Shown in pieces: positions 35,765 to 47,200 of a stretch of DNA of 64,000 nt. Origin of the DNA: Anoplolepis gracilipes (lineage: Eukaryota > Arthropoda > Insecta > Hymenoptera > Formicidae). The stretch spans positions 3,084,001 to 3,148,000 of the forward strand of contig NC_132976.1 of NCBI RefSeq assembly GCF_047496725.1. The letters run 5' to 3'. Position 1 is the stretch's first letter, and each line of letters opens with the position of its first letter. The notes beneath the pieces were generated by a model. It was not told the DNA's origin. It saw only the letters and a list, made by a program, of their open reading frames with translations, and ran no database searches. Position numbers and translations under genes: made by a program.

Positions 35765-37364
35765 TGGCAAATCTTGATAAAGATAGTGAAGCATCTAAAG
35801 ACATAAAAACAAAGCAGAAACAATATGAAATTCCAAAGGACAAAAACGTAACAAAGACAGGCTTAGATATATTATGTACATCTCGAGTAGATCACAGTAT
35901 AACTGATGAAGATCTGGCAAGGAAAATATTATCATTGAAACATTTATTGGAAAAAGATCCAAAAGCTGCTGATTTGAAATGGTCTCTTTTCGTGGCAGCA
36001 TCCAATACTTATCGTTACGACAGTTGTTTAAAGCCATTTCCACCTATGTACATTAAGAACGAGTGCAAGGATATTGAAGCCTTGGTATATTAAAAATTCA
36101 AAGTCTGATGTTCATGTACAACATGCATATAATTTACATAATTTATTTTATTGTTCAACATGGTATTTTCTCTGCAGAGGAGAGCTATAGAATCAGTTCC
36201 TCCTTTATCCTTGATCTGCAAAGAACTCAATGAAGCTAATGTATATGAGAATTATGGTGAAATAATAGAATTATTATATTGGGTATTGCTACGATTAAGG
36301 GATCCACACATCAAGAGTGTGCAGAAAGAATGTGTAAGTTGACATGTTATTATTTATGACAAAATTTCAAAAAGGATATGTTATAGTGTAAGGTTTTAAA
36401 TTCTTATATTACAGTATGATTCAATATTGAGGAAAGTACCACTGGAGGTGCCAGTTACAGCTCCAAATCTTATATTTCAAGTAGCAAGTGCAAAGCAATC
36501 TTCAACAGAAGAGAGGTGGAAGTCGAGTGCTAAAGGTCATTCAACATTTTATGCGTACCATGGTAGTCGTTTGGAAAATTTCCATTCCATCATGCATTAT
36601 GGTTTACAACAAAATATGTGCAAAGTATAATAAATATTGATATTATTGAATTAAAATATTTGTTCTCTATTATATGAAAATTATAATAAGAAAAATTTTA
36701 ATGGGCATTTTTAAATAATCTTATATTTTACATACATGTTATTTTTTCAGAGATCACAATTTGGCAAAGGAATATATCTCTCGAGCGAATTAGGAGTGAG
36801 TTTATCCTACAGTCCCGTGGGCTATGGATGGGGAGGTAGTCTTCTTGGAAGCGAGATAAGTTGTATAGCTCTCTGCGAGCTTATCAATCATCCTGATATA
36901 AAGAGAGGTGATTCAAGTAAGTATACAATATGCCTGTGGCTGACAGTATTAAACTTTAAGAGTAAAATTGTTGCAATTAGTATTACATTTTAGGGGATAG
37001 TGCACAAAATACATTAAGTGATTCAATTGGTGGAAGAATACCAGACAAATATTTTGTAGTGACAAATAGTGATTTAGTAAGGATACGCTATCTGCTTGTC
37101 TACGCCCAAGATCTTTATTCAGCTAGGTAAACTTATAAAATAACATTAGTTGAAGCTTCTTTGTTGATTACACAATCGTTACTATAAATATTTTATTATT
37201 TTAGTACTGCTAATAGTTCAGGATTACTGGTATGGTTCAAGCAACATAAATTATTGACGTTTGTGCTCGGCTACGTCGTACTGTTAGCTTCGGTTGGATT
37301 GACACAGAATAAACAAGTAGAGAAATATTATAGGTTGTTTATCCAGAAAGCAGGATTCGATTAA
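35764..37364 (+). CDS. PARP16: PARP16, ER tail-anchored mono-ADP-ribosyltransferase
   Basis: Six exons: 35764-36084, 36178-36333, 36415-36624, 36751-36916, 36994-37126 and 37205-37364, giving 381 residues. The N-terminal helical domain shows DLKWSLFVAASNTYRYDSCLKPFPP and CKDIEAL, as in human PARP16. The catalytic ART fold has FYAYHGSRLENFHSI (His of the H-Y-x motif), then FGKGIYLSSELGVSLSYSP (the Tyr), SCIALCELINHPD and KYFVVTNSDLVRIRYLLVY. Near the C-terminus one hydrophobic segment (LLTFVLGYVVLLASVGL) anchors the protein in the ER membrane, with the catalytic part in the cytosol. In mammals it ADP-ribosylates PERK and IRE1 during the unfolded protein response. The insect N-terminus is about 50 residues longer than the human one. 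AATAAA at 37409-37414 may end the mRNA. The gene is convergent with VPS26C. Confidence 0.95.
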
Positions 37365-37769
37365 AATAATGAGAATGCAAGCATTATTGCAATATTAATT
37401 AGTCTTGAAATAAAGGGAAAAAGGTTATAAGTATCATATCCTCAGAAATTAGGCTTTATATCTGCCAAGATTTTTAGTACTAAGAAATACTAAGAAAAGC
37501 AAATTTTTTTATTCTCGTATGAAACAATTAAATATGCAGATAAAATATTTTCACGATTTTTAATTTTGACATTTATGAGTCTTTTATATGTAAAGTCTTT
37601 AGTTATAATGAACATCCACTGGTGCATATATGAACATGAATGTTATCTTTTATATATTCTTTTTAAATATAATAAGTGAGAGTAAATATTTTATATCATA
37701 TAAAAATTTATACATATAATATATACACACATATATTACGCATATATGTTACATTATTTCTATAACCTT

Positions 37770-39212
37770 TTAATATCGTGAAAGTATAATAGGAAAGTTC
37801 TCGGTGACTAAATAATCGTCTTCAAATAAAATGATGAGATTTACTTCAAATTCTGAAAAAATATAATATGTATAAATTTATGTTTTTATATATTTTTTAA
37901 CAAAGTAAAATAGATGCAAGAAAATATTCTTACCAACTTTGAAGTTGCTTGTGCTCAAAGTAGGGCATGTAAATAATCTTGGAAATATCATGTAAATTGG
38001 AATAGCAAGATTTGTACAAGCATTGCCTTCGCCGATTTGTATATTTTGTATCTCTGTCGCTGTAAAATACAGTCTCTTATAAATTTTTGCCACAATTTTT
38101 ATATGGACTAGTTATTCTTACCGTCTCTAGAGTATCCTTCTGCACATCCACAAGTTTCTACCCTTACCAATTGTAATTCTATGGACTTTATAACAGCCTC
38201 GCAGTGTTCAATCATCACCTATACACAAGTACAGATAATAAAAATGCAATATTGCAAATTATAAAATATGAAAAAAAGAAAAAATTTATATATACCTCTC
38301 CTGTTAAGGGTTCAGAGAGTTTGCAATAAAGAGAATCTAATCTTCCCGAAATGCAAAACTTTGGCACATTAGTTCTATCCCTAGCATTTTGCAGAGACTC
38401 TGGCATTATTTTGAAGAAAACAATTTTGCTATGTTCTTTTTCCACTTTGCTGTTTGGTTTATCTTCTACTATAAACTCCAGCGATTTGCTCACATCTTTC
38501 GCAAGGAAACTTCTTTTTATATCACAGCGTATCAAGTACTGTATATTTACAAAGACACCGTGATATGTTTCGTAAAGAGATTTACTGCCTCTTGGCTTTA
38601 ATGGTAATTCAAATGGTATTTCTGTCTTGCCGTTTGGAATTTTCCCAGATGGAGCAACGTCTAATGTATATTGTACCAATTGTATCGGCTAAAAAAATAA
38701 TTAAAGTTTTTTAGAATCTGTTATAGATTTATAGCTGAGAGAGAAAAATATAATCTGTAGAAATAAGAGAGAGCAGTGACAGCTGTCACGTTGCATTATT
38801 TATAGTATTATACAATTTGCAAAAATTGGTTTAATTATTTGAGATTCATAAAATAATAATTATGTGATGCAAGCAACAAAAGTCTGCAGGATTTATTATA
38901 AATTTATATTATAAAAAAAATATATGCACCACTAACCTTAACTGAATTATAAAATGCTTCGAATATACCGACATTTTTTGAGCTAAGCTGCAAATTCACT
39001 GAACCTTCCATGGTAAGAAATATTCCATCATGTTTCACGTCCGAATTACTTTTTAACAATATTAGACCAGCTACCACTTCCTACAACATAACCTCAATTA
39101 TGATCTCGGACCTGAATATCGAACAAAAAAAATGATACTCGTATAATGAACTGACCCCCTCGTAATATATTTTACTCGCACGTTTTAATTTTATATCTAT
39201 ATTGATGGACAT
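37770..39212 (-). CDS. VPS26C: VPS26C (DSCR3), retriever complex subunit
   Basis: Six exons: 39212-39156, 39080-38937, 38688-38296, 38218-38122, 38059-37934 and 37852-37770. They give 299 residues, the family's usual length (human 297). The two arrestin-like beta-sandwich lobes show GIFLTMEGSVNLQLS and VGIFEAFYNSV in lobe 1, then GKTEIPFELPL, YETYHGVFVNIQYLIRCD and PLTGEVMIEHCEA. Later come VRVETCGCAEGYSRDATEIQ, PIYMIFPRLFTCPTL and the end ITENFP-like VTENFPIILSRY. VPS26C with VPS35L and VPS29 forms retriever, which recycles integrins and other cargo from endosomes with the CCC complex and SNX17. The Cys-rich CGC block and the C-terminal block separate it from VPS26A/B. It lies head to head with cyclin B, with about 1 kb between the start codons. 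Confidence 0.95.
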
Positions 39213-40001
39213 GGTTTTTCTGACAATTTCTGTGACACTTCAATTATACAGCTGTCAAATGAATCGGCTCATCATCTGTCAACGCGTTACTTCAGGCAAT
39301 CAGCTGTTGTAACCAAATTTGACAGATTATACTTGACCAGAAGAAAAATATAAATACTAAATATATACGTACTTAAATCGTATTGCGTGAAAATAATTAT
39401 ATATTAGGTTTAATATAAGAATGAAATATATATAATCATAAAACAAAATTGAGTAATTTCTCTTTCATAATATATATAATATTTACAGATATATCTTTGT
39501 AGATATCATTGTTTTAATTATTTTTTCTTTTTTTGTGTTCAATTAATTTTTTATTTTTCTTTATTATAAAAATTTGCCTTTACGGCCTACGAGTTTTTTA
39601 CACATCATATCAGATCACAGAGAATTGTATATATTATTATTTTATTAGAATATGTATAAGAATGTGCGATAAAAAATGGGGGGTTCCATTTAAGAAATTA
39701 AAACAGGTGACCTTTATGTAATCTTCAAACAAGAAAAGGATTTTTTCTTAAATTGCCTGAATTCTAAAACAAAAATCCATAAGAATCCTCTGATTTTTCA
39801 GATAAAATCTAGAAATTCTTTTCCAGGGAGTAGACACCCTGAATATTATACATTGGCTGTCATCTTTGTTTACTATTCAGTAAACAACAAGGATGTGCTG
39901 ACAGCTGACAGTACTGGCTACTGGCAGTGAATTTTGGAACACAGTCGTTATGTCCGCTGCATAGACTTGCACGGAAGTTTGTGGATCGGGCATAAGCTCG
40001 A

Positions 40002-40092
40002 CCAATCGAAAACGACCATCGCGATCTCTAGATTATCGGAGTCACCCCTCTGACTTCCCACCCCGGAGCGCCACCGAGCAAACAAATTCAAA
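40002..40092 (+). promoter_or_regulatory. CCAAT box and CHR-like motif upstream of cyclin B
   Basis: CCAAT is at 40002-40006. TTCAAA at 40087-40092 (TTTGAA on the other strand) is the cell-cycle homology region core. The pair lies 140-225 bases upstream of the cyclin B start. In animals, G2/M genes such as cyclin B are controlled by NF-Y on CCAAT boxes and by MuvB/DREAM on CHR elements. Both motifs are short and could be chance. The rest of 39,213-40,227 has no gene. Confidence 0.35.
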
Positions 40093-40227
40093 TCGAGGGA
40101 AGACGTTACTTTTAAGTTCGGGAGTTTTGTGACCTGTGTTACTGCTTACTTCTCGGAGACGGTGGTCGCATTTATTATATTAACGTCACGAAAATAGCAA
40201 TTTCCCTCGCCCTGAACGTGATTGACA

Positions 40228-42660
40228 ATGGCGACAAGAAATCGGACCGCAGTTACGGTGAATAAATAATATTTATTTACAATTTTTAGGAAAAAAATGC
40301 CCAAGTATTTCCTCCACGGGGAGGTCACTTATCTTTGCCAGTTATCGATATGGACATCTTTAAATGCCTTTCGCGTTCTTTTTAAACGTACCTGCCACGT
40401 TTCGATGAGCCACTTCCGCTTCATTGACTTTCCAGGAAAAAGTTTCCCCAATTTTCTTAAAAATTATATTCCCGAGATTCCTGCAATTTTTTTCCTTTTT
40501 TTCACGCACTTTCGCTCATCGGCGATCGAGATTTGCATGGAACGTTCACGATCAAAAAACGTTAAAATTCAACCATTGATAATATTTTATCGTTTTATCG
40601 TTTTATTTTTATAAAATCTTATTTTTATACAAATATATAAATAATTTCTAACTCATAAAATTCTAAATTCCTATTCCTTCATTATTTCGTAATACTGATT
40701 ATTTTGTCTCTCATAAGTTGTATACGTTATTTTGCTTTTTTATCGAAAATAATTTTTTGTCTTTCGTAAGTTTTATATACATTATTTTACTTCTTTACCG
40801 AAAATGATCAAAATAAAAATATACATTGAATGAAAAAATATGTACCTATTTCTCCACGTAAAAAAAAATCTCAGAATATTATATTTTTTTGTATAAATTT
40901 CAAGATTTTTCTTTCATGTTGCAGATGAACCATAAAAATCAGGAGAATATTAAAAATGTAAAATCTTCAATCGTAGCACCAGTGAATGTAAAAAGGGCGG
41001 CACTAGGTGAAATAAGTAACAAAGTTAACACATTGAGGGGTGCACAGCCCATAGATAGGACTAGCTTATTGCAAAAGGATAAAAAAAAAGTGGTAATACC
41101 AAAGCGACAAGCTGTGAAACCAAATGTGTCTGAGAAGCCAGTGCAAGTTGTACAGCCGGTTGTTTCTGTTACGGCTAAAACGGATAATGTCCCCAATGTA
41201 GCCCTCATACCGGCAACTCCCGTCAATCACAAGCGAAGAGGAAGACAGTCATTTTCGACGGACCTATTAAAATTTGAAGATATTGACGAACAAGATAAAG
41301 GAAACCCTATTTTAGTTTCTATTTATACCAATGATATACACGAATATTTACGGACATTAGAAAATCAGACTCAGATTGTAAAAGGATTTCTGTCAGGCCA
41401 GGAGGTCACCCCTAAGATGAGGAGTGTGCTGGTAGACTGGTTAATCGAAGTACACCAACAATTTCGATTAATGCAAGAAACATTGTACCTCACAGTCGCA
41501 ATTATCGATCGTTTCTTACAGGTAATTAGTATGTCACAATAGATGGTGATGGATTTTATCCTTTTTTTAATCAGTATAAGTATCTATCAATCCTCTGTGT
41601 TACACGCTTTATTGTTGCAGGCTTTCAGAACCATAGATAGAAAGCAATTGCAACTGGTAGGTGTGGCAGCTATGTTTCTCGCTAGCAAATACGAAGAAAT
41701 GTATTCGCCGGATATAAGTGACTTTGTGTACATCACAGATCAAGCATATACCAAGTCGAATATATTGAAAATGGAATTGCTCATAGTGAAAACCATAAAT
41801 TATTCGTTCGGCCGACCGTTACCGCTGCATTTCCTTCGAAGATATAGCAAAGCTGGAAAGGTTGCACATTTACTGAAACATTTTGCAACTTTCATTTTAA
41901 TAAACTTGTATTATAAATTAGATATTGTATATATTACAGCTTTTCTATATAAATTCATAATTCGTGGGTTATTAAGAGCCAGATGCAGATAATATTGCAT
42001 CAGTATCATAGAAAACTGAATTTTCTATTTCTTTTATGCAAAGAGCACTGACGAAAGATATTTCCTGATTTTTATACCAAAATTAAAATTAATCTCAATT
42101 CGAGAGTTTTAAATAAATCCCTCTCTTGTAAAAGCGTAGGCGAAAAAAGTATTTTCTATATAAATTATATTTTATTTTATTTTAAAGGCACTCCCTATAC
42201 ATCATACCATGGCCAAGTATTTTCTTGAACAAAGCTTGGTTCACTATGAGATGTGTCATTATCCACCTAGTCTCATTGCTGCAGCGGCACTCTATCTAGC
42301 ATTTTTGTAAGAAATAGCATCTTCATGCATTACAAAATATCAATTAATAATTAATGATAATTAGATAATATTTATCTTCAATAATTATCGTCTTGTAGGA
42401 TTATTGGTAATGATGAGGAAGACGAAAGCAAAGATATCTGGACAGACACTCTAGTATACTACAGCACCTACTCTAAGGACGAGGTGTTACCTGCAGTGCG
42501 TGATATAGCTGCCATAATAATTAATGCAGAGACAAGCAAATATCAAGCTGTGAGAAAGAAGTACATCAACGTGAAACATATGAAAATTAGTATTCGGCCA
42601 GAACTTAAGTCGCCAATTATGCATGCCATTGCAACAAAAAGCAATGAAACAGAATTATAA
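40228..42660 (+). CDS. CycB: G2/mitotic-specific cyclin B
   Basis: Five exons: 40228-40257, 40925-41521, 41621-41860, 42188-42306 and 42399-42660, giving 415 residues. A destruction box RAALGEISN sits near residue 32 and is the APC/C degron. The cyclin N box runs from about residue 150, with TPKMRSVLVDWLIEVHQQFRL and ETLYLTVAIIDRFLQ, then VGVAAMFLASKYEEM and SPDISDFVYITD. The C-terminal cyclin fold begins after SFGRPLPLHFLRRYSKAG. It activates CDK1 for mitotic entry. The first exon codes only ten residues (MATRNRTAVT), and 667 bases of intron follow. A second Met (MNHKNQEN) at the start of exon 2 could be an alternative start. The donor after exon 3 is GTTGCA, a weak site. A GA-rich run at 42,808-42,850 lies in the 3' UTR. 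AATAAA is at 42,888-42,893. Confidence 0.95.
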
Positions 42661-44278
42661 TAGAACAAAATAGAATTTATATTTTTATTTGTGACCTTAT
42701 TATATATGCTATTGTGAGATATATTTTCAATAAGATATTTGTATATCATATTAAATGTCGTATCGAACATACAATGGATCTAACCATGGACGTTTTAGTT
42801 CATGAGAAAGAGAGAGAGAGTGAGAGTGAGAGTGAGAGTGAGAGTAAGAATAAGAATAAGAGTGAGATCGCGTCCTTCAAAAGCCAAAATAAAGTTTGCT
42901 TTATCACAAAGTGATGAAAATTGTATGAATTAGATATTTGATACACAAATTTCTTATTGAGTCTATTCTCGTTTAGTCACAAAGTAGCGAAAAACAGGAC
43001 GTATTTAGAGATCTGTATACAAAAATTTGTTAAGATTAGCATGAAAATTTAGTCAGATATCACTGATGGACTTTATTTTGGACTGCCATAGTTAAACTAG
43101 GTATAGCAAAAATAAAATGAATCTTTTATAATGAAGTATTAAATAAAGCTTTTAGTTTTTATTCATAGCCGATTATAAAAATATTTTAATTTTGATATAT
43201 ATACGTCCTACACATACATACACACACACACACATACAGGTACTTTTAATGTCGCCATATGATTGTATTTAAAATATGTACCTCACTTTTTTATGCTTTT
43301 ATATTCATATTTTTTTCTCAAATACAGTCTCTTAATTATATGAAAACTATTTAAATATTTTGCTTTCTACTTTGAAATATTATATAAATTGCATAAAAGT
43401 TATGTGCAAAAATCAGAAATAAAAATTTTTTGAGATTATGAAATTTTTATCAATATGGTGATATAAAATTTATACTTTAATTATATACGTTATATTACTA
43501 TATAGCCTCTATAATATGTAAATAAAATAATTATTGTATAAGTATATTTGCTTGAAGAAAAAAAAAGATGAAATTGTACATCGTCAGTTAAGTAATTTAA
43601 ATTTTAACAATTCCAAATTAAAAATGAATGTTTAATATATGCATAAAAAAATTTCAAAATTAAAAATGGCCGCTATATATATATATATATTTAACATTTA
43701 TTAGTTACAAATTATTATAAAATGATAATGATATGTTATAACTATACACAAAAATTTGTAAATACATAACTTTGTAAATTAATACAATTTATTTGCATAA
43801 ATTAATTAATTGAATTGCCTTAATTCCTCTTATTATATAATAATAATACCTTTACTCTTATATACACATAACTTTTAACATATTTCTCATTAAGACTTTG
43901 GCGATAATTTATCAGATTAATTCGTGATATTTTACTAATATTGAATAGAGTTATTAGTTTTGTTATTTGTTATAGATAGGAAAAAAAGATTAGAAATAAA
44001 TTATAGAAATTTATTTAGAGAAATTTTGTCAGAATTCCGCTAATTAAATTTATATAATTGCCGATTAAATTACTCAAAATTTATTAATATAATCAAAGTC
44101 ACTCCTAATTCTTAATTGATGTTATTGAATTATGATGTCACAAATATAAATTGTTTTACAAAATAGGTCGAGTCATAAATTTGGATGTTCATTAAATTTC
44201 ATTTTATTTAAGTTCATTTCTATTAAATTTATTAAGGAAACAACGGAATAGGAGTTTTAAACTTGTTTAAAAAAATTT
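42661..44278. other. Cyclin B 3' UTR and AT-rich spacer, no gene seen
   Basis: The interval lies between two convergent genes. It holds the cyclin B 3' UTR with a GA/GAGT run (42,808-42,850), a CA-type run near 43,220 (ACACACACACAC) and TA repeats near 43,674-43,692. I see no coding frame with family similarity, and no RNA gene structure. Confidence 0.7.
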
Positions 44279-47200
44279 TCAAAAAATATTTAAAACACAG
44301 GATGCTGCATCAGTTTCAGGCGGATAAGTTATGTATCGTTCTGAAAGATAAAAATTAAAAAAAGACATAAAAGAAATACAAAGAAATATAGTTCTAATAC
44401 TGTAATATCCGACCACTTACCCACTAATTTAATAGGTGCAGTAATTTCTTGAATTTGTGCCGGTGTATAAATTGTCATTTTTTCCTATTAATTAGTTCAA
44501 ATATATGTAGAGCACGATTCTCATAAATCGTTAAGGAATATTAATTATAATAATTACTCACCACCTCGGCTAAGCTCGTAGGAGCTGATTTGTCCCAAAT
44601 TTCTAATTTACTATTTTCCACCAATTGGAAGAAGTTATTTACTTCAATGTGCAGTTTTTCCGCGCATTCATCGAATTCGAAGCGTATCAACGCCTGAACA
44701 AGCCGGAACCATTCATCTGTAAGTGAAAAATATATCATTAGTATATTCGATACGTCTATCCAATCATATGCTCTATAATGCAATGTTATTCATCACATAT
44801 TGTTTCTGCGAACAAACCTCTATTTTTATACGCAGTAGTAATAATCTGATAAAGAACGTGTATTAGGCCTAAATCTTCAAACAAACTACCCTCCTTTAAA
44901 CTTAAAAGCTTCCTCTCTTGCTTTCTACGATTTTTATTTGATCGATAGCTTCTCCTAAAAAAAAAAAAAAGGAAGATACATTTGTACACATCTTATTTTA
45001 CATCTTATTAGATTGTAAAACGTGTATATAATAGAGATACGCACCTGGAAGCTGTAGATGTTCGCGATTTTTTACTTGAAACAGAACCCGCGATGCTACT
45101 CGTGTCGCTAAGAGAGTCCGCAATTTCTTGGCCGAATATCGGTTCGTCATGACTAATCAATTCGTTAGACGGTCGTGTTTGTCTCGCCTTTATCTCTGCT
45201 CTTACCAATGTGAGGCGTGACTTGTGTCTGAGGAAATCCTCCTTAAATTTATCCAATTGCAACATTACATGTTCCGCGTGTTCCGTTACTCCAGGTTTAA
45301 TGTGTGTCTCTGTAAAAGCAAAAAAAAACTGTTAGTATATATACCTGCAATAATGTATTAAAATTTTTTAATTTTAAAAATCATTTCTTATGCAAGTTAT
45401 AAATTTGTTTTTAAAAGTTTAGTTTCACACACATACACAATTTATATACATACATACATTATATATTAAACATTAAATTATACATTAATTATAAATTAAT
45501 GTATAATTTAATATTTAATATATAATTTAATAATTTATATATTAATTTAAACATATATATTAATTTGCTTGCTATGATTAATCACTAACCACACAGATCT
45601 AGGCGTTGGACATCGTGTGCTATCCTTATGGCACGTTTCCAAATTTTCCCCTCACACAATAATGCAACAGCTTCTTCAGCATCGTTTAAATAATCTTTTA
45701 ATATTGTAGCTGCATCTTCATAATTTCGTTCTGCTCTTAAACGTTTTACTAGCCGTTCGTAAAGTTCATGTAAATCTGTAGAACTGAAGAAATTATTTTC
45801 TTACATAAAATATAAAACAGCACATTATAATTGTATCAGTTATGATAATAATAAAATAATGTATCTAATATATAAAAGTAATATATAAAAGTAATATATA
45901 AAAGTAAAAAAATGACATGTTTACCTTAATTTCATTTCTCTCGATACCGCGATTGCATCCTCCCAACTGTCACCTAACGTGCTAAGTGCTTTTAAAGCTC
46001 TGTCGAGATCGCCGCTTCTGTAAAACATTATACCGGCTTCTCGATACTTCGTTTTACTTAATAAAAATTCTCCATAAGCTCGAGCAATCTTTTTATACTC
46101 CGTATTACCTTTTTTAAACAATTTCATTGCTTTTGAATATAATTTCTGATTATGCACTAAATTGAAACATTCCTCAAACTTAGTCGAGTCTCTGGATATA
46201 TGTTCGAGCGCCGATTCATAACGTTTAAGATGCATATCAATGGAATATTTCATGTGATGTTCATTTAATTTCTTCAAGTTGTTTAAGAACGGAATATATT
46301 CCTTGGGATCCTTCGAAGACTTGGAGGCTACAAACATTGTCAGTTCGAAATCGTACATGCCTAATGCGGTATCGTACAAAATATCAATATTTACAAAATG
46401 TAGCAAATATTTCAGCGCATCTTCGGCAGATGTCGGGGAAGGAGATTGCGTTGACTTGTGCGAGTCCTCCAATATCTTGACCTCTTTTACTTTACCAAGT
46501 GCTTCTTCTAATCCTCGCTTCTCATGATTTTTCACTAAACTCACCAATATCGGTTGTATCAGATCAGCTGCGTCACGTCGTTTCTCCATAATACTTCTCA
46601 ATAATTCACAGATCTTGTTTACCTTGTTAACTTTGGTTTCCGATGTCGCGATCGATCGTGCAGAACGATTCGGATAACAATTCGCATACATCATGTTAGT
46701 GACGTCTTCGTTTTGTAACTCTGACAGAAACAGGCTTAACAAATCTGGTTTCGCAATTTCTTCCACAAATTTTTCCGCGTTATCCGTAAATAATTTCGGA
46801 TCGTGATCATAAATTAAATTCAAGTTTATACGTTGTTTCTTCATTATGTCAAATACTGTCCGATAACTGCAATTATTGAGATGAGATTTTAATATGTGCA
46901 ACGATAATGCTCTTGGTTCTATACATTCTAAATTTCCTCTGGGCATTTGCAAAATTGTCTTTGAGTTTTGAGATATCGCTGCTATTATATAAGAATCCTT
47001 TTCTATTCGTCTGATGTAGATATCTGTAATAATACATCAAAAAGTTAGAGAAAGGAATATAATAGTACAAGATAGAAGATTTAAAGTTTTACAAACTATA
47101 AAAGTTTGCATTATAGTAAAAAAATGTTTTAAATAAAAGTTGTTTGATTCTTGAAGAGAAAAAAAGAGGAATATTAGTTTTATCTTGAGTATAGATGTAA

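Noticed and set aside
39660..39845. Sequence ending CCAGGGAGTAGACACCCTGAA as a possible transposon end
   Set aside because: It resembles the GGGTGTC-type ends of the elements at 28,860, but I could not find a matching left terminus.
42714..42914. 66-codon frame with Glu-Ser repeat after cyclin B
   Set aside because: Created by a GA/GAGT microsatellite in the cyclin B 3' UTR.
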